In this document: piece after piece, positions 25,333-33,797 of the stretch
Position numbering within the stretch: the first letter of the stretch is position 1
Layout of the letters: every line of letters begins with the position of its first letter
DNA from: Paenibacillus bouchesdurhonensis
GTDB taxonomy: Bacteria; Bacillota; Bacilli; Paenibacillales; Paenibacillaceae
Reading direction: 5' to 3'
NCBI RefSeq assembly: GCF_900155685.1
Contig: NZ_LT732547.1
Coordinates: 207,648-271,647 of the forward strand
Length of the DNA: 64,000 nt
Made by a program: the position numbers and the translations under genes
The notes under the pieces: generated by a model
Databases searched by the model: none
Told to the model about the DNA's origin: nothing
Seen by the model: only the letters and a program-made list of their open reading frames with translations

Positions 25333-26269
25333 AATTTTCACTTAGTTATATTACGGAGAACCGTATCACAAGTAGGACTAAATTTGTGGTATTGAACGCT
25401 TATGGGATGTGGGAAATCCTCCCCTCGAGGATAGGGCAGAGTTAACACTTTGCATATTTATTGCGTATAAACAAGCTAAAGCTATTCTGGACTTTAGTTA
25501 GGATCAACGCTGTTCGAATCCAATCGGATTCGTAAGTTACATTGTCCCTCTTGTCATTTTTTCATTAGTGAGATATTGGTTGGTTAGCATTCACTTTGCA
25601 AAGAGGGTACCGAATCGAGGTGAGGCTCATGAGGAATGGGTTAAAAGATAGAATGAAAGTTCTTGTTAAGGCGGTTAGAGAGACCGGGTGGCCGTTATCT
25701 ACAAACTTAGTTGCATTAAGTGCTACACTGGCTTAAATGAAAATTTTTATATTCTGCTTACCCTTGGGCTTTCCTCTTAAAAAGGAAAACCACTTCTACT
25801 GAGCGAACGTGGCTAAGACGAGCTCGATGCTGCCAACGCGGGGCCTGTTATTTACGGTCACTTTTGGGACTTTATGAATATGAGAATATTGATTTAGGCA
25901 GTGGTGAGGCACTTATAAAATTAAAAGATAACATTCAATTCCAGAAGGATTTCATTTGTTTTCGGATTTTATTGAAGTTGGGAATGCAATAAGAATTATA
26001 GTGGATTAACCCAGTATTGAAAAGTTATCTTTGTCCATCAGCTTTATCGAAAATGTGGTCTCAAATGAAGGAATAAAAAGTGAAAATCCCACTTTTTAGA
26101 TTTGTTAAAGAGCAGGAAGAGATACATTCCCTAAGAAATCAAATGCTCCTGGATTTTGAAGGGGACGAATTGTCTGTTGATTTCTGAGTATCCGATTTAT
26201 GCTACAAGTATAGTTTTTCTCGATAATCATAAGTATGAATTTCGACTTTCGCTCTACAAATGGTGTGGA
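25333..26269. other. Long non-coding stretch inside the defence island
   Basis: Nearly 1 kb with no convincing gene on either strand. A 35-codon ORF (25629-25736, MRNGLKDRMKVLVKAVRETG...) has GAGGTGAGG upstream but no recognisable features. Short coding-like pieces (for example around 25880-26190) are broken by stops and look like gene debris. A weak stem (AAAAAGTG / CACTTTTT, about 26077-26098) is visible. A non-coding RNA cannot be excluded. Confidence 0.4.
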
Positions 26270-26272
26270 ACA

Positions 26273-26306
26273 GCACCGTTCCACATTAAATGGAATGGTG
26301 CCTTTT
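26273..26306. terminator. Hairpin at the 3' end of hsdS
   Basis: GCACCGTTCCA (26273-26283) pairs with TGGAATGGTGC (26291-26301) with one G-U, followed on the plus strand by CTTTTT. The T run favours plus-strand termination, but the stem abuts the hsdS stop (26310) and may serve both directions. Confidence 0.5.
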
Positions 26307-26309
26307 TCA

Positions 26310-27500
26310 CTAGATGAACATCTGTTGCATGAAGGCTTGTTTTTGGTTTAGTAAGCCCTCTAATTTTTTTTCTTCTAACTCAACTTTTTTATTTAGTATA
26401 TTTAGAAACTGAGATATTTTCTTTTTTTCCTTAACGTTTGGTTCAGGGACTATAATAGATTTAATATCGTTAGAATTTACAGATTCAAAAGTGCTACCTT
26501 GAGATAATCTATCCCATTTCGAGGTATTGTTATAAAATTCTAAGTAATAGTATAAAAAGTCATCTGCTTTTATAGCACATACACCTCGTCCAATACAAGC
26601 ATTAATGTTACTTTTAGCTACCATCCCAACAGGAGCTCTAACTGTCAGAATAATATCATTTTCTTCACAGGTCTTTGTTATTTCAGAAGTATAGATTCTA
26701 GGTATAATTTTACCGTTCTTTAAATCGGCATTACCTTGTATTAATACTGTATCTTCAGGATTTATAGAGTATGCATCACTATTTGGAGATTGTCCCATTG
26801 TTACCGTTGCTATATCTGCAATTTTTTTTTGTTCCCATTTAGGATATTCCAATCCATTCTCATCCTTAAACCGCAATCCCCAACTAAAAATCTTCTGCAT
26901 ATAGCCCTTTTTCTGTTCTTTTAACAAGTCGATTTTTTCTTGTTGAAGTTGGAGTCTTTTATCGAAATGACCTATGAAGTCAGCAATTTTTCTTTGTTCA
27001 TTTTGACTAGGAATACTAATTTCAATAGAACTTAAAATAGATTGACTAACGTTAAAACGTGTACTACCACCCGCTTTGGAACTAATTTGGTTACGTACTT
27101 TAGATGATTCCAGATTGAGCTTTAAAAAATATGGGTGATAATCAACTTGTTTTTTTCCGCGTATAACAAATCCACCAAATAAAGCAAACTCATCTTCATC
27201 TAAATAGACAGAGCTTTTACCTACATCTTCTCTAGTCTCAGAGCTACGCAAAAATAATAAATCTCCATATTCAACTTTGTTTGTTTCTTCAATCTTTTCA
27301 GAAACAGATACAGAACCGATAATATCGTTATATTTTATAAAATTATTATTTAAAATATCTAATACGTTAATAAATTTTCGTCCATGTCCATAACTGTCTT
27401 TCTCAGCATTGATGCCATTATTAAATGATATCAAACTGTCTAGCTTAATGATTTTCCAGTCTTCTGTGAAATCTTTGAATCTAACTTTAGGTGTGTTCAT
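26310..27500 (-). CDS. hsdS: Type I restriction-modification specificity subunit S
   Basis: 396 residues, full length for HsdS. It has two target-recognition domains, each followed by a conserved helix: TRD1 to about 165, then SQNEQRKIADFIGHFDKRLQ; TRD2 starting at YPKWEQKKIADIATVTMGQS, then VKEKKKISQFLNILNKKVE. HsdS reads a bipartite DNA site and tethers HsdM and HsdR. The start follows GGGGGTGTAGGAA inside the hsdM end, 3 nt after its stop, so translation is coupled. The target sequence cannot be predicted from the protein alone. Confidence 0.95.
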   Translation of the reverse strand: MNTPKVRFKDFTEDWKIIKLDSLISFNNGINAEKDSYGHGRKFINVLDILNNNFIKYNDIIGSVSVSEKIEETNKVEYGDLLFLRSSETREDVGKSSVYLDEDEFALFGGFVIRGKKQVDYHPYFLKLNLESSKVRNQISSKAGGSTRFNVSQSILSSIEISIPSQNEQRKIADFIGHFDKRLQLQQEKIDLLKEQKKGYMQKIFSWGLRFKDENGLEYPKWEQKKIADIATVTMGQSPNSDAYSINPEDTVLIQGNADLKNGKIIPRIYTSEITKTCEENDIILTVRAPVGMVAKSNINACIGRGVCAIKADDFLYYYLEFYNNTSKWDRLSQGSTFESVNSNDIKSIIVPEPNVKEKKKISQFLNILNKKVELEEKKLEGLLNQKQAFMQQMFI

Positions 27501-27503
27501 TTC

Positions 27504-29057
27504 CTACACCCCCAACTCTTTAAAATACTTCTCTAACTCACGATCCACTTCTGCAATTTCCTCATCGATTTCTTTCAAGCGTTGTGCCACTGCTTGCAAA
27601 TCAATCGGTTCTTCTTCTTCAAATGTATCCACGTAACGAGGGATATTTAAATTGTAGTCGTTCTCTTTAATTTCCTCTAATGTGGTTGCGTATGAATACT
27701 TATCGATTGTTTCACGATTCAAGAATGTCGCAATAATTTTTTCAACGTGCTTATCAGATAAAAGGTTCTGGTTTTTACCTTTCTCAAATTCATTGGATGC
27801 ATCAATGAACAACACACTGGCATCGTCTTTACGGCATTTTTTGAACACAAGGATACATGTTGGAATACTTGTACCGTAGAATATATTAGCTGGTAAACCA
27901 ATCACTGCATCTAAATAATTCTTCTCTTCAATTAAATACTTACGAATAGCTTCTTCAGCAGCTCCACGGAATAGAACACCGTGTGGCAATACGACTGCCA
28001 TTGTACCGTTATCATCTAGTTGATGAATAAAGTGCTGAATGAAGGCAAAGTCTGCTTTTGATTTTGGTGCTAGCTTTGCATAGGCACTAAAGCGCTCATC
28101 GTCCTTGAACTTATCATCAGCACTCCATTTTGCGGAGTATGGAGGATTGGCAACGATTGCTTCAAAACGTTGGTCAATATGTTGTGGTTCTTCTAATGTA
28201 TCTGCATTACGAATATCAAAGCGTTGGTGTGGTATGTCATGTAACAACATGTTCATGCGAGCTAAGTTGTATGTTGTTGATACTTTTTCTTGTCCATAGT
28301 ATTTGTGTACTTTTGCTTCTTTCCCTACACATAGTAGCAAGGATCCTGATCCACATGCACCGTCATATACGTCACGAATCTCAGCTTTCCCAGCAGTGAC
28401 GATTCTAGCTAAAATTTTTGATACTTGTTGTGGTGTATAGAACTCGCCAGCTTTCTTTCCAGCATTTGCTGCGAATTGAGAAATCATGTATTCATAAGCA
28501 TCGCCCAAAACGTCAATTTCTGCGTTGTCTTGTTCGAATGGAATTTCTGCAATGTTTACAATGACTTTACTAATTAGGTTGGTACGGTCTTTTACTGTAC
28601 GTCCTAAGCGTGATGAAGTGAGATCCATGTCATCAAATAGGTTTTGGAAATCATCTTGGCTGTCTGTTCCTAAAGTAGAGGATTCAATCGCTTTGACACC
28701 GTTCTGCAGCATTTCGACATCAAAGTTACCATTGGCTCCTTTTTCAATTTCTTTAAGGAAGTGAGAAAATAGGAATTGTGGCTCTACAATATAACCTAAT
28801 TCATCGACTAGGTACTCTGCTAGATGCTCACGATACTCTTCGTTTTTCCATGCATCAGCAAATGATATATCATCTTCTTTTAGTAACACATTTGCACGAG
28901 CTTCTACTTTTTCTGAAAGGTAACGGTAGAAAATTAGTCCTAAAATATAGTCTTTAAATTCGCTGGCGTCCATTTGACCTCGTAAATCATTTGCCATTGC
29001 CCATAATTTTTTATGCAGTTCAGCTTGTTGTTGACGTTGTAACTCACTTGTTGTCAT
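27504..29057 (-). CDS. hsdM: Type I restriction-modification methyltransferase subunit M
   Basis: 517 residues. N-terminal helical HsdM_N region (LHKKLWAMANDLRGQMDASE), then the N6-adenine methyltransferase core: GEFYTPQQVSKILARIV, SAM-binding motif I DGACGSGSLLL, catalytic NPPY in IVANPPYSAKW, and a C-terminal helical pair (QAVAQRLKEIDEEIAEVDRE). The enzyme methylates host sites so that HsdR spares them. The ATG at 29057 sits 6 bases after GGAGGA; an in-frame TTG five codons upstream overlaps that site. It follows the half-S gene by 21 nt. Confidence 0.96.
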   Translation of the reverse strand: MTTSELQRQQQAELHKKLWAMANDLRGQMDASEFKDYILGLIFYRYLSEKVEARANVLLKEDDISFADAWKNEEYREHLAEYLVDELGYIVEPQFLFSHFLKEIEKGANGNFDVEMLQNGVKAIESSTLGTDSQDDFQNLFDDMDLTSSRLGRTVKDRTNLISKVIVNIAEIPFEQDNAEIDVLGDAYEYMISQFAANAGKKAGEFYTPQQVSKILARIVTAGKAEIRDVYDGACGSGSLLLCVGKEAKVHKYYGQEKVSTTYNLARMNMLLHDIPHQRFDIRNADTLEEPQHIDQRFEAIVANPPYSAKWSADDKFKDDERFSAYAKLAPKSKADFAFIQHFIHQLDDNGTMAVVLPHGVLFRGAAEEAIRKYLIEEKNYLDAVIGLPANIFYGTSIPTCILVFKKCRKDDASVLFIDASNEFEKGKNQNLLSDKHVEKIIATFLNRETIDKYSYATTLEEIKENDYNLNIPRYVDTFEEEEPIDLQAVAQRLKEIDEEIAEVDRELEKYFKELGV

Positions 29058-29078
29058 CGTGTTTCCTCCCAAGGTCGA

Positions 29079-29669
29079 TTATTTATTATTAAAACTTTGA
29101 ATTAGTCTTTGCTGAATATAGAGCTGCTGTAATTCACCCTTTTCAGCCATTAGTGATTCTTTTCTTTTTTTAAGTTGAACGATTTTTCCGATAATAATTT
29201 GCTGTTGGGTAGGGGGTAGGTCAATTTCTATATCTTTTAAGTGAGATAGTTTCAATAATGAAAAGGAGGTTCCTTCACTTAATACCGCCAACTGTTTTTG
29301 AATGGCTGGATGTTCATTAAAGTACCATTCAAAAAAGGATTCATCTATATTAGTTACTAATTTAATTTTAATAAAGTTATTTGTTAATAATAGTCCACTA
29401 TACTTCTTAGGTAACAAAGCAACCTTTTGCGTATGTGTATGTAGAATAAGACTATTTGTATCGGTTAATAGTTGGGGGATTAATTTTTCCTTCGGCACGG
29501 TAATTTCCACATTTTTTTCATTTGATATTCGATAAGCTAAGCCAAGTGTTTCGTTAAATTCCTTTAAAGAAAGTGGTTTGACTTTTGTTATTTCAACGTT
29601 GGAGGATAATGTTTCTACACGGTTTGTAAATGCACCTTGTGTAAATTTAGCAATTTCATAAAGTTTCAT
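29079..29669 (-). CDS. Half-size type I S-like protein (single target-recognition domain)
   Basis: 196 residues, about half an HsdS. It has one TRD-like region (MKLYEIAKFTQGAFTNRVET ... LLTNNFIKIKLVTNIDESFFEWYF, then EGTSFSLLKLSHLKDIEIDL) and one conserved end with a long helix (PPTQQQIIIGKIVQLKKRKE). It may dimerise, or pair with HsdM to give a different DNA specificity or to modulate the full S subunit. It is translated from an ACACCTCC-complement site (GGAGGTGT) and is the first gene of the half-S, hsdM, hsdS unit. Its promoter region holds three palindromes. The length and intact frame argue against a random fragment of hsdS. Confidence 0.8.
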   Translation of the reverse strand: MKLYEIAKFTQGAFTNRVETLSSNVEITKVKPLSLKEFNETLGLAYRISNEKNVEITVPKEKLIPQLLTDTNSLILHTHTQKVALLPKKYSGLLLTNNFIKIKLVTNIDESFFEWYFNEHPAIQKQLAVLSEGTSFSLLKLSHLKDIEIDLPPTQQQIIIGKIVQLKKRKESLMAEKGELQQLYIQQRLIQSFNNK

Positions 29670-29682
29670 CGGACACCTCCTT

Positions 29683-29783
29683 GATATTTTTTAATATATC
29701 AGGTTAGATAAACGTAAATATATATGATATTTTAAAAAATATCAATAATTATTGGCTCTTTTTATGATATTTTAAATAATATC
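29683..29783. promoter_or_regulatory. Three 18-bp AT-rich palindromes in the promoter region of the half-S/hsdM/hsdS unit
   Basis: Near-identical inverted repeats of the form GATATTTT-AA-WAATATC lie at 29683-29700, 29726-29743 and 29766-29783. Start-to-start spacing is 43 and 40 bp, about four helical turns, so they would present on one DNA face. The first lies just beyond the ribosome-binding site of the half-S gene. This arrangement suggests cooperative binding of a dimeric regulator controlling the modification genes; no regulator gene is adjacent except the small XRE gene at 32750-32983. Confidence 0.6.
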
Positions 29784-29785
29784 AC

Positions 29786-29814
29786 AAAAAGAGCGCTTGA
29801 TTAGCGCTCTTTAA
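29786..29814 (-). terminator. Terminator of hsdR
   Basis: A perfect 9-bp stem AAAGAGCGC / GCGCTCTTT (29788-29796 and 29804-29812) with T-rich flanks on both strands, 17 nt past the hsdR stop. It separates hsdR from the downstream modification genes. Confidence 0.75.
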
Positions 29815-29830
29815 TCCAATGAAATAAAGT

Positions 29831-32584
29831 TTAAGCACCGTACTTTTCAGTAAAATTACGGATAAAGGATGTAATAGCTTTGATTGTTTTGTTCTTTTTT
29901 AGGAATGAACCTGTTAAAGAATCCATAATTGCATTTTTTTCGATTAAATTGGAGTACTCATAGGTTGATACTTGTTCACGTAATACACTGTCTTCAATTT
30001 CTATTTCTTTCGCAAATGCAGAGAGCTCTTGCTCACTCATTTCTTCTTCATAACGATTGTATGCATCTATAACAGACTCACCAGGCGTTAACGTTGGCGC
30101 AACCTTATCTAAGAACTCTTTAATTAATTCAATTTTTAGTCGTAACTTCGGATCAGATGCATGGTCTAATTCTTGTTTGATGAAACGAATTTCTTTGGCA
30201 CGTTCTTTTTCATTTTCTGTGTTAAGGCTTGCAATCAGATTCAAAATGTAGCTGACATTAATTTTGTCTGTATGCATTAGCTCTAATTCAAAGTCAATGT
30301 CATATAAAATCGATTCTTTTGGCGCTTCGCTACGCTTAAAACCCTCGTATACTTTGAAGTATTTGCTTTTGAAATCTTCATAGGACTGCTGTGAAATTGT
30401 AAGCTCTTTTTCATCAAACTCAAAATCAGAAAACGATTGTAACCGTTGAAGCAATTTCGTTACATTTTTGAATGCAATGATAAATTGACGTTTATCTTCT
30501 TCACTCTCTAGCTCGTCTACTTCTTCTGGAATGACTGTAATTGCTCGTAAATTCCTCACGGCTTCTTTGAACGCTTTTAAGTATTCGTCATAGCTACCCA
30601 TTAGAACGGTATCAACATTGTCTGTTTTAGAAAATAATTTAATTGCATCATCTGTATTCTCTTTTAGGTTTCGATAACAAACGATATTGCCATATGGCTT
30701 AGTTGATTTCTCTACACGATTTGTACGGCTATATGCTTGCAACAAATCATGATATGCCATGTTCTTATCTACATAAAGTGTGTTGAGAGGCTTACTATCA
30801 AATCCAGTCAGGAACATTTTTACGACAAGTAAAATATCAATTTGGGCCCTTTTTACCTTCCTCGATACATCAGAAAAATAACGATCCCATGTTTCTGTAG
30901 AGAAGTCTGTGTCATACATTTTGTTATAATCTGCAATCATGCGGTCTAGTGCTTCTCGGGAATGTTCACTTGTTCCATCACTGTCCTCATTTTGCCCATA
31001 TGAATAAATACCAGCAATTTTTAAGTCGTGATGTTTCGATTTAAAAATATCGTAGTACTTAATTAATGTTGGAATGGAATCTATTGCGAACATTGCACAA
31101 TATCCTTTACTCTTCGAACGTCGTAGATGATTATCAATAATATGGTCAGCTACGAGTTCCAAACGTCGTTCATCATGCCATACTTCATCTGTATCAATCG
31201 CTTGTACTTTTGTATCATCCGTTTCATCAATACGGGCGTTAAATGTACGAATATATTCGACTGAGAAACCTAGTACGTTCCCATCACGAATCGCATCTTT
31301 AATGAGGTAATGATGCAGGCACTTGTCAAAAAGATCAGCAGTTGTACGTCCATCTTGGCTCTTGTTATCGACAAAGCGTGGCGTTCCTGTAAAACCGAAG
31401 TACTGTGCATTTTGGAAATACTTACTGATTTCATTGCGCATATCACCAAATTGGCTGCGATGACATTCATCAATGATGAACACAACATGCTCTTGTTTGT
31501 ATAGCTCCATGACTTTTGTATATTTAGGTTTTTTGATAGCATTATTCATTTTTTGAATCGTTGTCACAATAAATTTTCTCATTGGATCTTGTATTTGTTC
31601 GATAAGGATTTCCGTTTTGTCTGTACGGTCAACCGCGCCTTTTTGGAACTTGTTGAACTCCGTAATCGTTTGGGTGTCTAGGTCTTGACGATCGACAAGG
31701 AAGAACACCTTTTTGATGCTTTCCTCATCGGCTAATATTTGCCCAGCTTTAAAAGAAGTTAAGGTTTTACCAGAGCCAGTTGTATGCCAAATGTAGCCGT
31801 TATTACTTGTTTCCGTTGCCCGTTGTACCAGTGCTTCTACTGCATACATTTGATAAGGACGCATGACCATTAAAGCTTTATCTGTATCATTAATGACCAT
31901 ATAGCGACTAATCATTTTTGCTAAATGGCATGGTTTTAGAAATGCGCTCGTAAAATCTTTTAAGTTTGTAATGAGTTCATTGTTTTTATCTGCCCAAAAG
32001 AACGTAAGGCCAAACTGAATGTCATAGTCTGAGTTAGAGAAGTACTTCGTATCTACTCCGTTACTCACAACAAAGATTTGTAAAAATCGATATAGACCAT
32101 TAAACGTATGGCGACGATAACGTTGAATTTGATTGAACGCTTCTTTAAAATCCAAACCACGACGTTTAAGTTCAATTTGTACAAGCGGCAAACCATTAAT
32201 AAGTATTGTGACATCATAACGATTGGTATATGTACCTTTTACTGTTGTTTGCGTTGTTACTTGGAATAAGTTCTTGCACCAGTCTTTTGTATTCATGAGT
32301 TCTACATATAACTGTGTGCCATCTTCACGTTCAATCAATAACTTATCACGCAAAATCTTCGCTGAATTATATATGCTCTTCCCTTCAATCAGCGTCAAAA
32401 TGCGCTTAAACTCAATATCAGTTAATGGTTGCCCACCAAGTTTAGGTTCATTAAATAGATTAAGTTGATTTTTAAAGTTTGTAAGGAGTGCATCATAATC
32501 TGCAATCTTTACGGGTTGATAGCCTTGATCAACGAGCTTTATATGTAATTTTTTTTCGAGTTGTGCCTCAGATTGATAGCCCAT
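29831..32584 (-). CDS. hsdR: Type I restriction endonuclease subunit R
   Basis: 917 residues. An N-terminal PD-(D/E)xK nuclease domain (D124 in RYDVTILIN, E138 and K140 in QIELK, and QxxxY at 152-156, NQIQRY) is followed by an SF2 translocase: HTTGSGKT at 267-274, IIDECHRSQFG, FTGTPRF, and a second RecA lobe (LLVVKMFLTGFDSKPLNTLY, QAYSRTNR). It cleaves unmodified DNA after ATP-driven translocation as part of an R2M2S complex. The gene is first in the locus with its own TATAAT-like box (32617-32622, minus strand) and an AAAGGAG ribosome-binding site. All catalytic motifs look intact. Confidence 0.96.
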   Translation of the reverse strand: MGYQSEAQLEKKLHIKLVDQGYQPVKIADYDALLTNFKNQLNLFNEPKLGGQPLTDIEFKRILTLIEGKSIYNSAKILRDKLLIEREDGTQLYVELMNTKDWCKNLFQVTTQTTVKGTYTNRYDVTILINGLPLVQIELKRRGLDFKEAFNQIQRYRRHTFNGLYRFLQIFVVSNGVDTKYFSNSDYDIQFGLTFFWADKNNELITNLKDFTSAFLKPCHLAKMISRYMVINDTDKALMVMRPYQMYAVEALVQRATETSNNGYIWHTTGSGKTLTSFKAGQILADEESIKKVFFLVDRQDLDTQTITEFNKFQKGAVDRTDKTEILIEQIQDPMRKFIVTTIQKMNNAIKKPKYTKVMELYKQEHVVFIIDECHRSQFGDMRNEISKYFQNAQYFGFTGTPRFVDNKSQDGRTTADLFDKCLHHYLIKDAIRDGNVLGFSVEYIRTFNARIDETDDTKVQAIDTDEVWHDERRLELVADHIIDNHLRRSKSKGYCAMFAIDSIPTLIKYYDIFKSKHHDLKIAGIYSYGQNEDSDGTSEHSREALDRMIADYNKMYDTDFSTETWDRYFSDVSRKVKRAQIDILLVVKMFLTGFDSKPLNTLYVDKNMAYHDLLQAYSRTNRVEKSTKPYGNIVCYRNLKENTDDAIKLFSKTDNVDTVLMGSYDEYLKAFKEAVRNLRAITVIPEEVDELESEEDKRQFIIAFKNVTKLLQRLQSFSDFEFDEKELTISQQSYEDFKSKYFKVYEGFKRSEAPKESILYDIDFELELMHTDKINVSYILNLIASLNTENEKERAKEIRFIKQELDHASDPKLRLKIELIKEFLDKVAPTLTPGESVIDAYNRYEEEMSEQELSAFAKEIEIEDSVLREQVSTYEYSNLIEKNAIMDSLTGSFLKKNKTIKAITSFIRNFTEKYGA

Positions 32585-32749
32585 CTTAGGAGTCTCCTTT
32601 GTTACTTCTTTTTTTTATTATACTGGAAATAAGTAAAGAGGGTTCCATGAACACCATATATATCAATGTTAAGGCTTTTAAATGGGAAACATGGTTAATA
32701 GATTAGTATAATAAGTAGAGATATCTAACCACAAGCGATAAATTCGAAT

Positions 32750-32983
32750 TTACTGATTCGCGGCGTTCCCTTCCTCCTCCACTAACTCAATAATCTCCCG
32801 AATATCGCTTATATTTAGCGCCTCCGCTATCCTTTCAATGTGGCTGAAGCTAATGCTCTCTCGTTTACCGTTGGAAAGCTCACTCAATGCTGCATGTCTG
32901 ACATCAGATAGTCTGGATAATTCCCGTAGAGAAATATTATGTTTTTTAGTGAGATCCCCTATTTTTATGACAACCTTCTTCAT
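32750..32983 (-). CDS. Small XRE-family regulator
   Basis: 77 residues, essentially one helix-turn-helix of the Cro/CI type: KKHNISLRELSRLSDVRHAA, LSELSNGKRESISFSHIERI, then an acidic tail. The ATG at 32983 is chosen because AGGGGTGA precedes it; a longer reading frame to 33055 is unlikely. It is divergent from the gene at 33145 and lies at the promoter side of hsdR. It could control either, or bind the palindromes in the type I locus, which is only a guess. Confidence 0.85.
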   Translation of the reverse strand: MKKVVIKIGDLTKKHNISLRELSRLSDVRHAALSELSNGKRESISFSHIERIAEALNISDIREIIELVEEEGNAANQ

Positions 32984-33144
32984 TTCCAAAATCACCCCTA
33001 ATGGAATCATTCCCAACTTGACTATACGCATAAGCGTAACGTATAATGATTTCATTAGTGGTACGTGGATACGTATCGAAAGCGGGTTTATATGCTATGA
33101 TTCATGATTGTCTAATGAACCCGCCCTAAAAGGAGGCCATCCCC

Positions 33145-33447
33145 ATGCAATCCCTACTCGAATCCCTATACTACGGTCATCTCATACCCGAAGAACAACT
33201 GGTTCCCAAAGATCCCATGTATCGCAAGAAGGGCAGGGAACTATCCGAGAAAATAGAAGCCTGGAAGAAGAGGCTATCCAGCGATGAGTTTGCCGAGCTT
33301 GAGGCGTTATTGGACTTGCGGCAGCAAATCCAGAGCATGGAGATGACTGCGGCGTTCACCTACGGCTTCAAGCTGGGGGCGGTTATGATCATTGAAATCC
33401 ACCTCGATCATGGGGTGGGTAATATCGCCAAACATGATGATGAATAA
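33145..33447 (+). CDS. DUF6809-like small protein
   Basis: 100 residues beginning MQSLLESLYYGHLIPEEQLV after AAAGGAGG. The pattern of an N-terminal LYYGHLxPEEQ block, a central KIEAWKKRLSSDEFAELEAL helix pair, and a closing FTYGFKLGAVMIIEI matches a family common in Paenibacillus and relatives, often next to small XRE genes. No biochemical role is known to me. It is divergently transcribed from the XRE gene, sharing a 161-bp intergenic region. Confidence 0.75.
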   Translation: MQSLLESLYYGHLIPEEQLVPKDPMYRKKGRELSEKIEAWKKRLSSDEFAELEALLDLRQQIQSMEMTAAFTYGFKLGAVMIIEIHLDHGVGNIAKHDDE

Positions 33448-33797
33448 GCAGCAGTCCAGTCTCAACCTAACCATAGCCCCCCTAATAAATGCTCTTCACC
33501 CTTAAGTCCCCCCCAAATTCCTTCCATGTTCTCTAACTCCCTTCTACGTCTACATTTATAATATAGTCACACAGCAGCAAGGCTAAATTAAGCCACATTA
33601 CTACTAACGAGGTCTGCAGGTGATGGGCCTTATAGCGGTCAACTCGCGGCTAGATCGCTGCGCAGCCTCTTTGCTGCCTACATTCACTGCTTCCATCGCC
33701 GTCATACGGCGACAATCTAAAGAAATGGTTGTAAATTTCAATTTCTTCTTATATTTTCTTTACTAACAGGAACTTCAAAAAGGAAGGTGAGCGCGGC
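33448..33797. other. Intergenic region without a recognised gene
   Basis: 350 bp between the DUF6809-like gene and the large AraC regulator. No ORF with a ribosome-binding site, no tRNA-like fold and no clear terminator was seen. The last 80 bases are AT-rich and probably hold the promoter of the downstream gene. Confidence 0.4.

Noticed and set aside
28105-28399. Plus-strand genes opposite hsdM
   Set aside because: These are shadows of hsdM codons, with no ribosome-binding site and no domain.
29683-29783. CRISPR-like array
   Set aside because: Only three palindromic units with about 22-25 bp between them, all AT-rich and in a promoter region; no cas genes.
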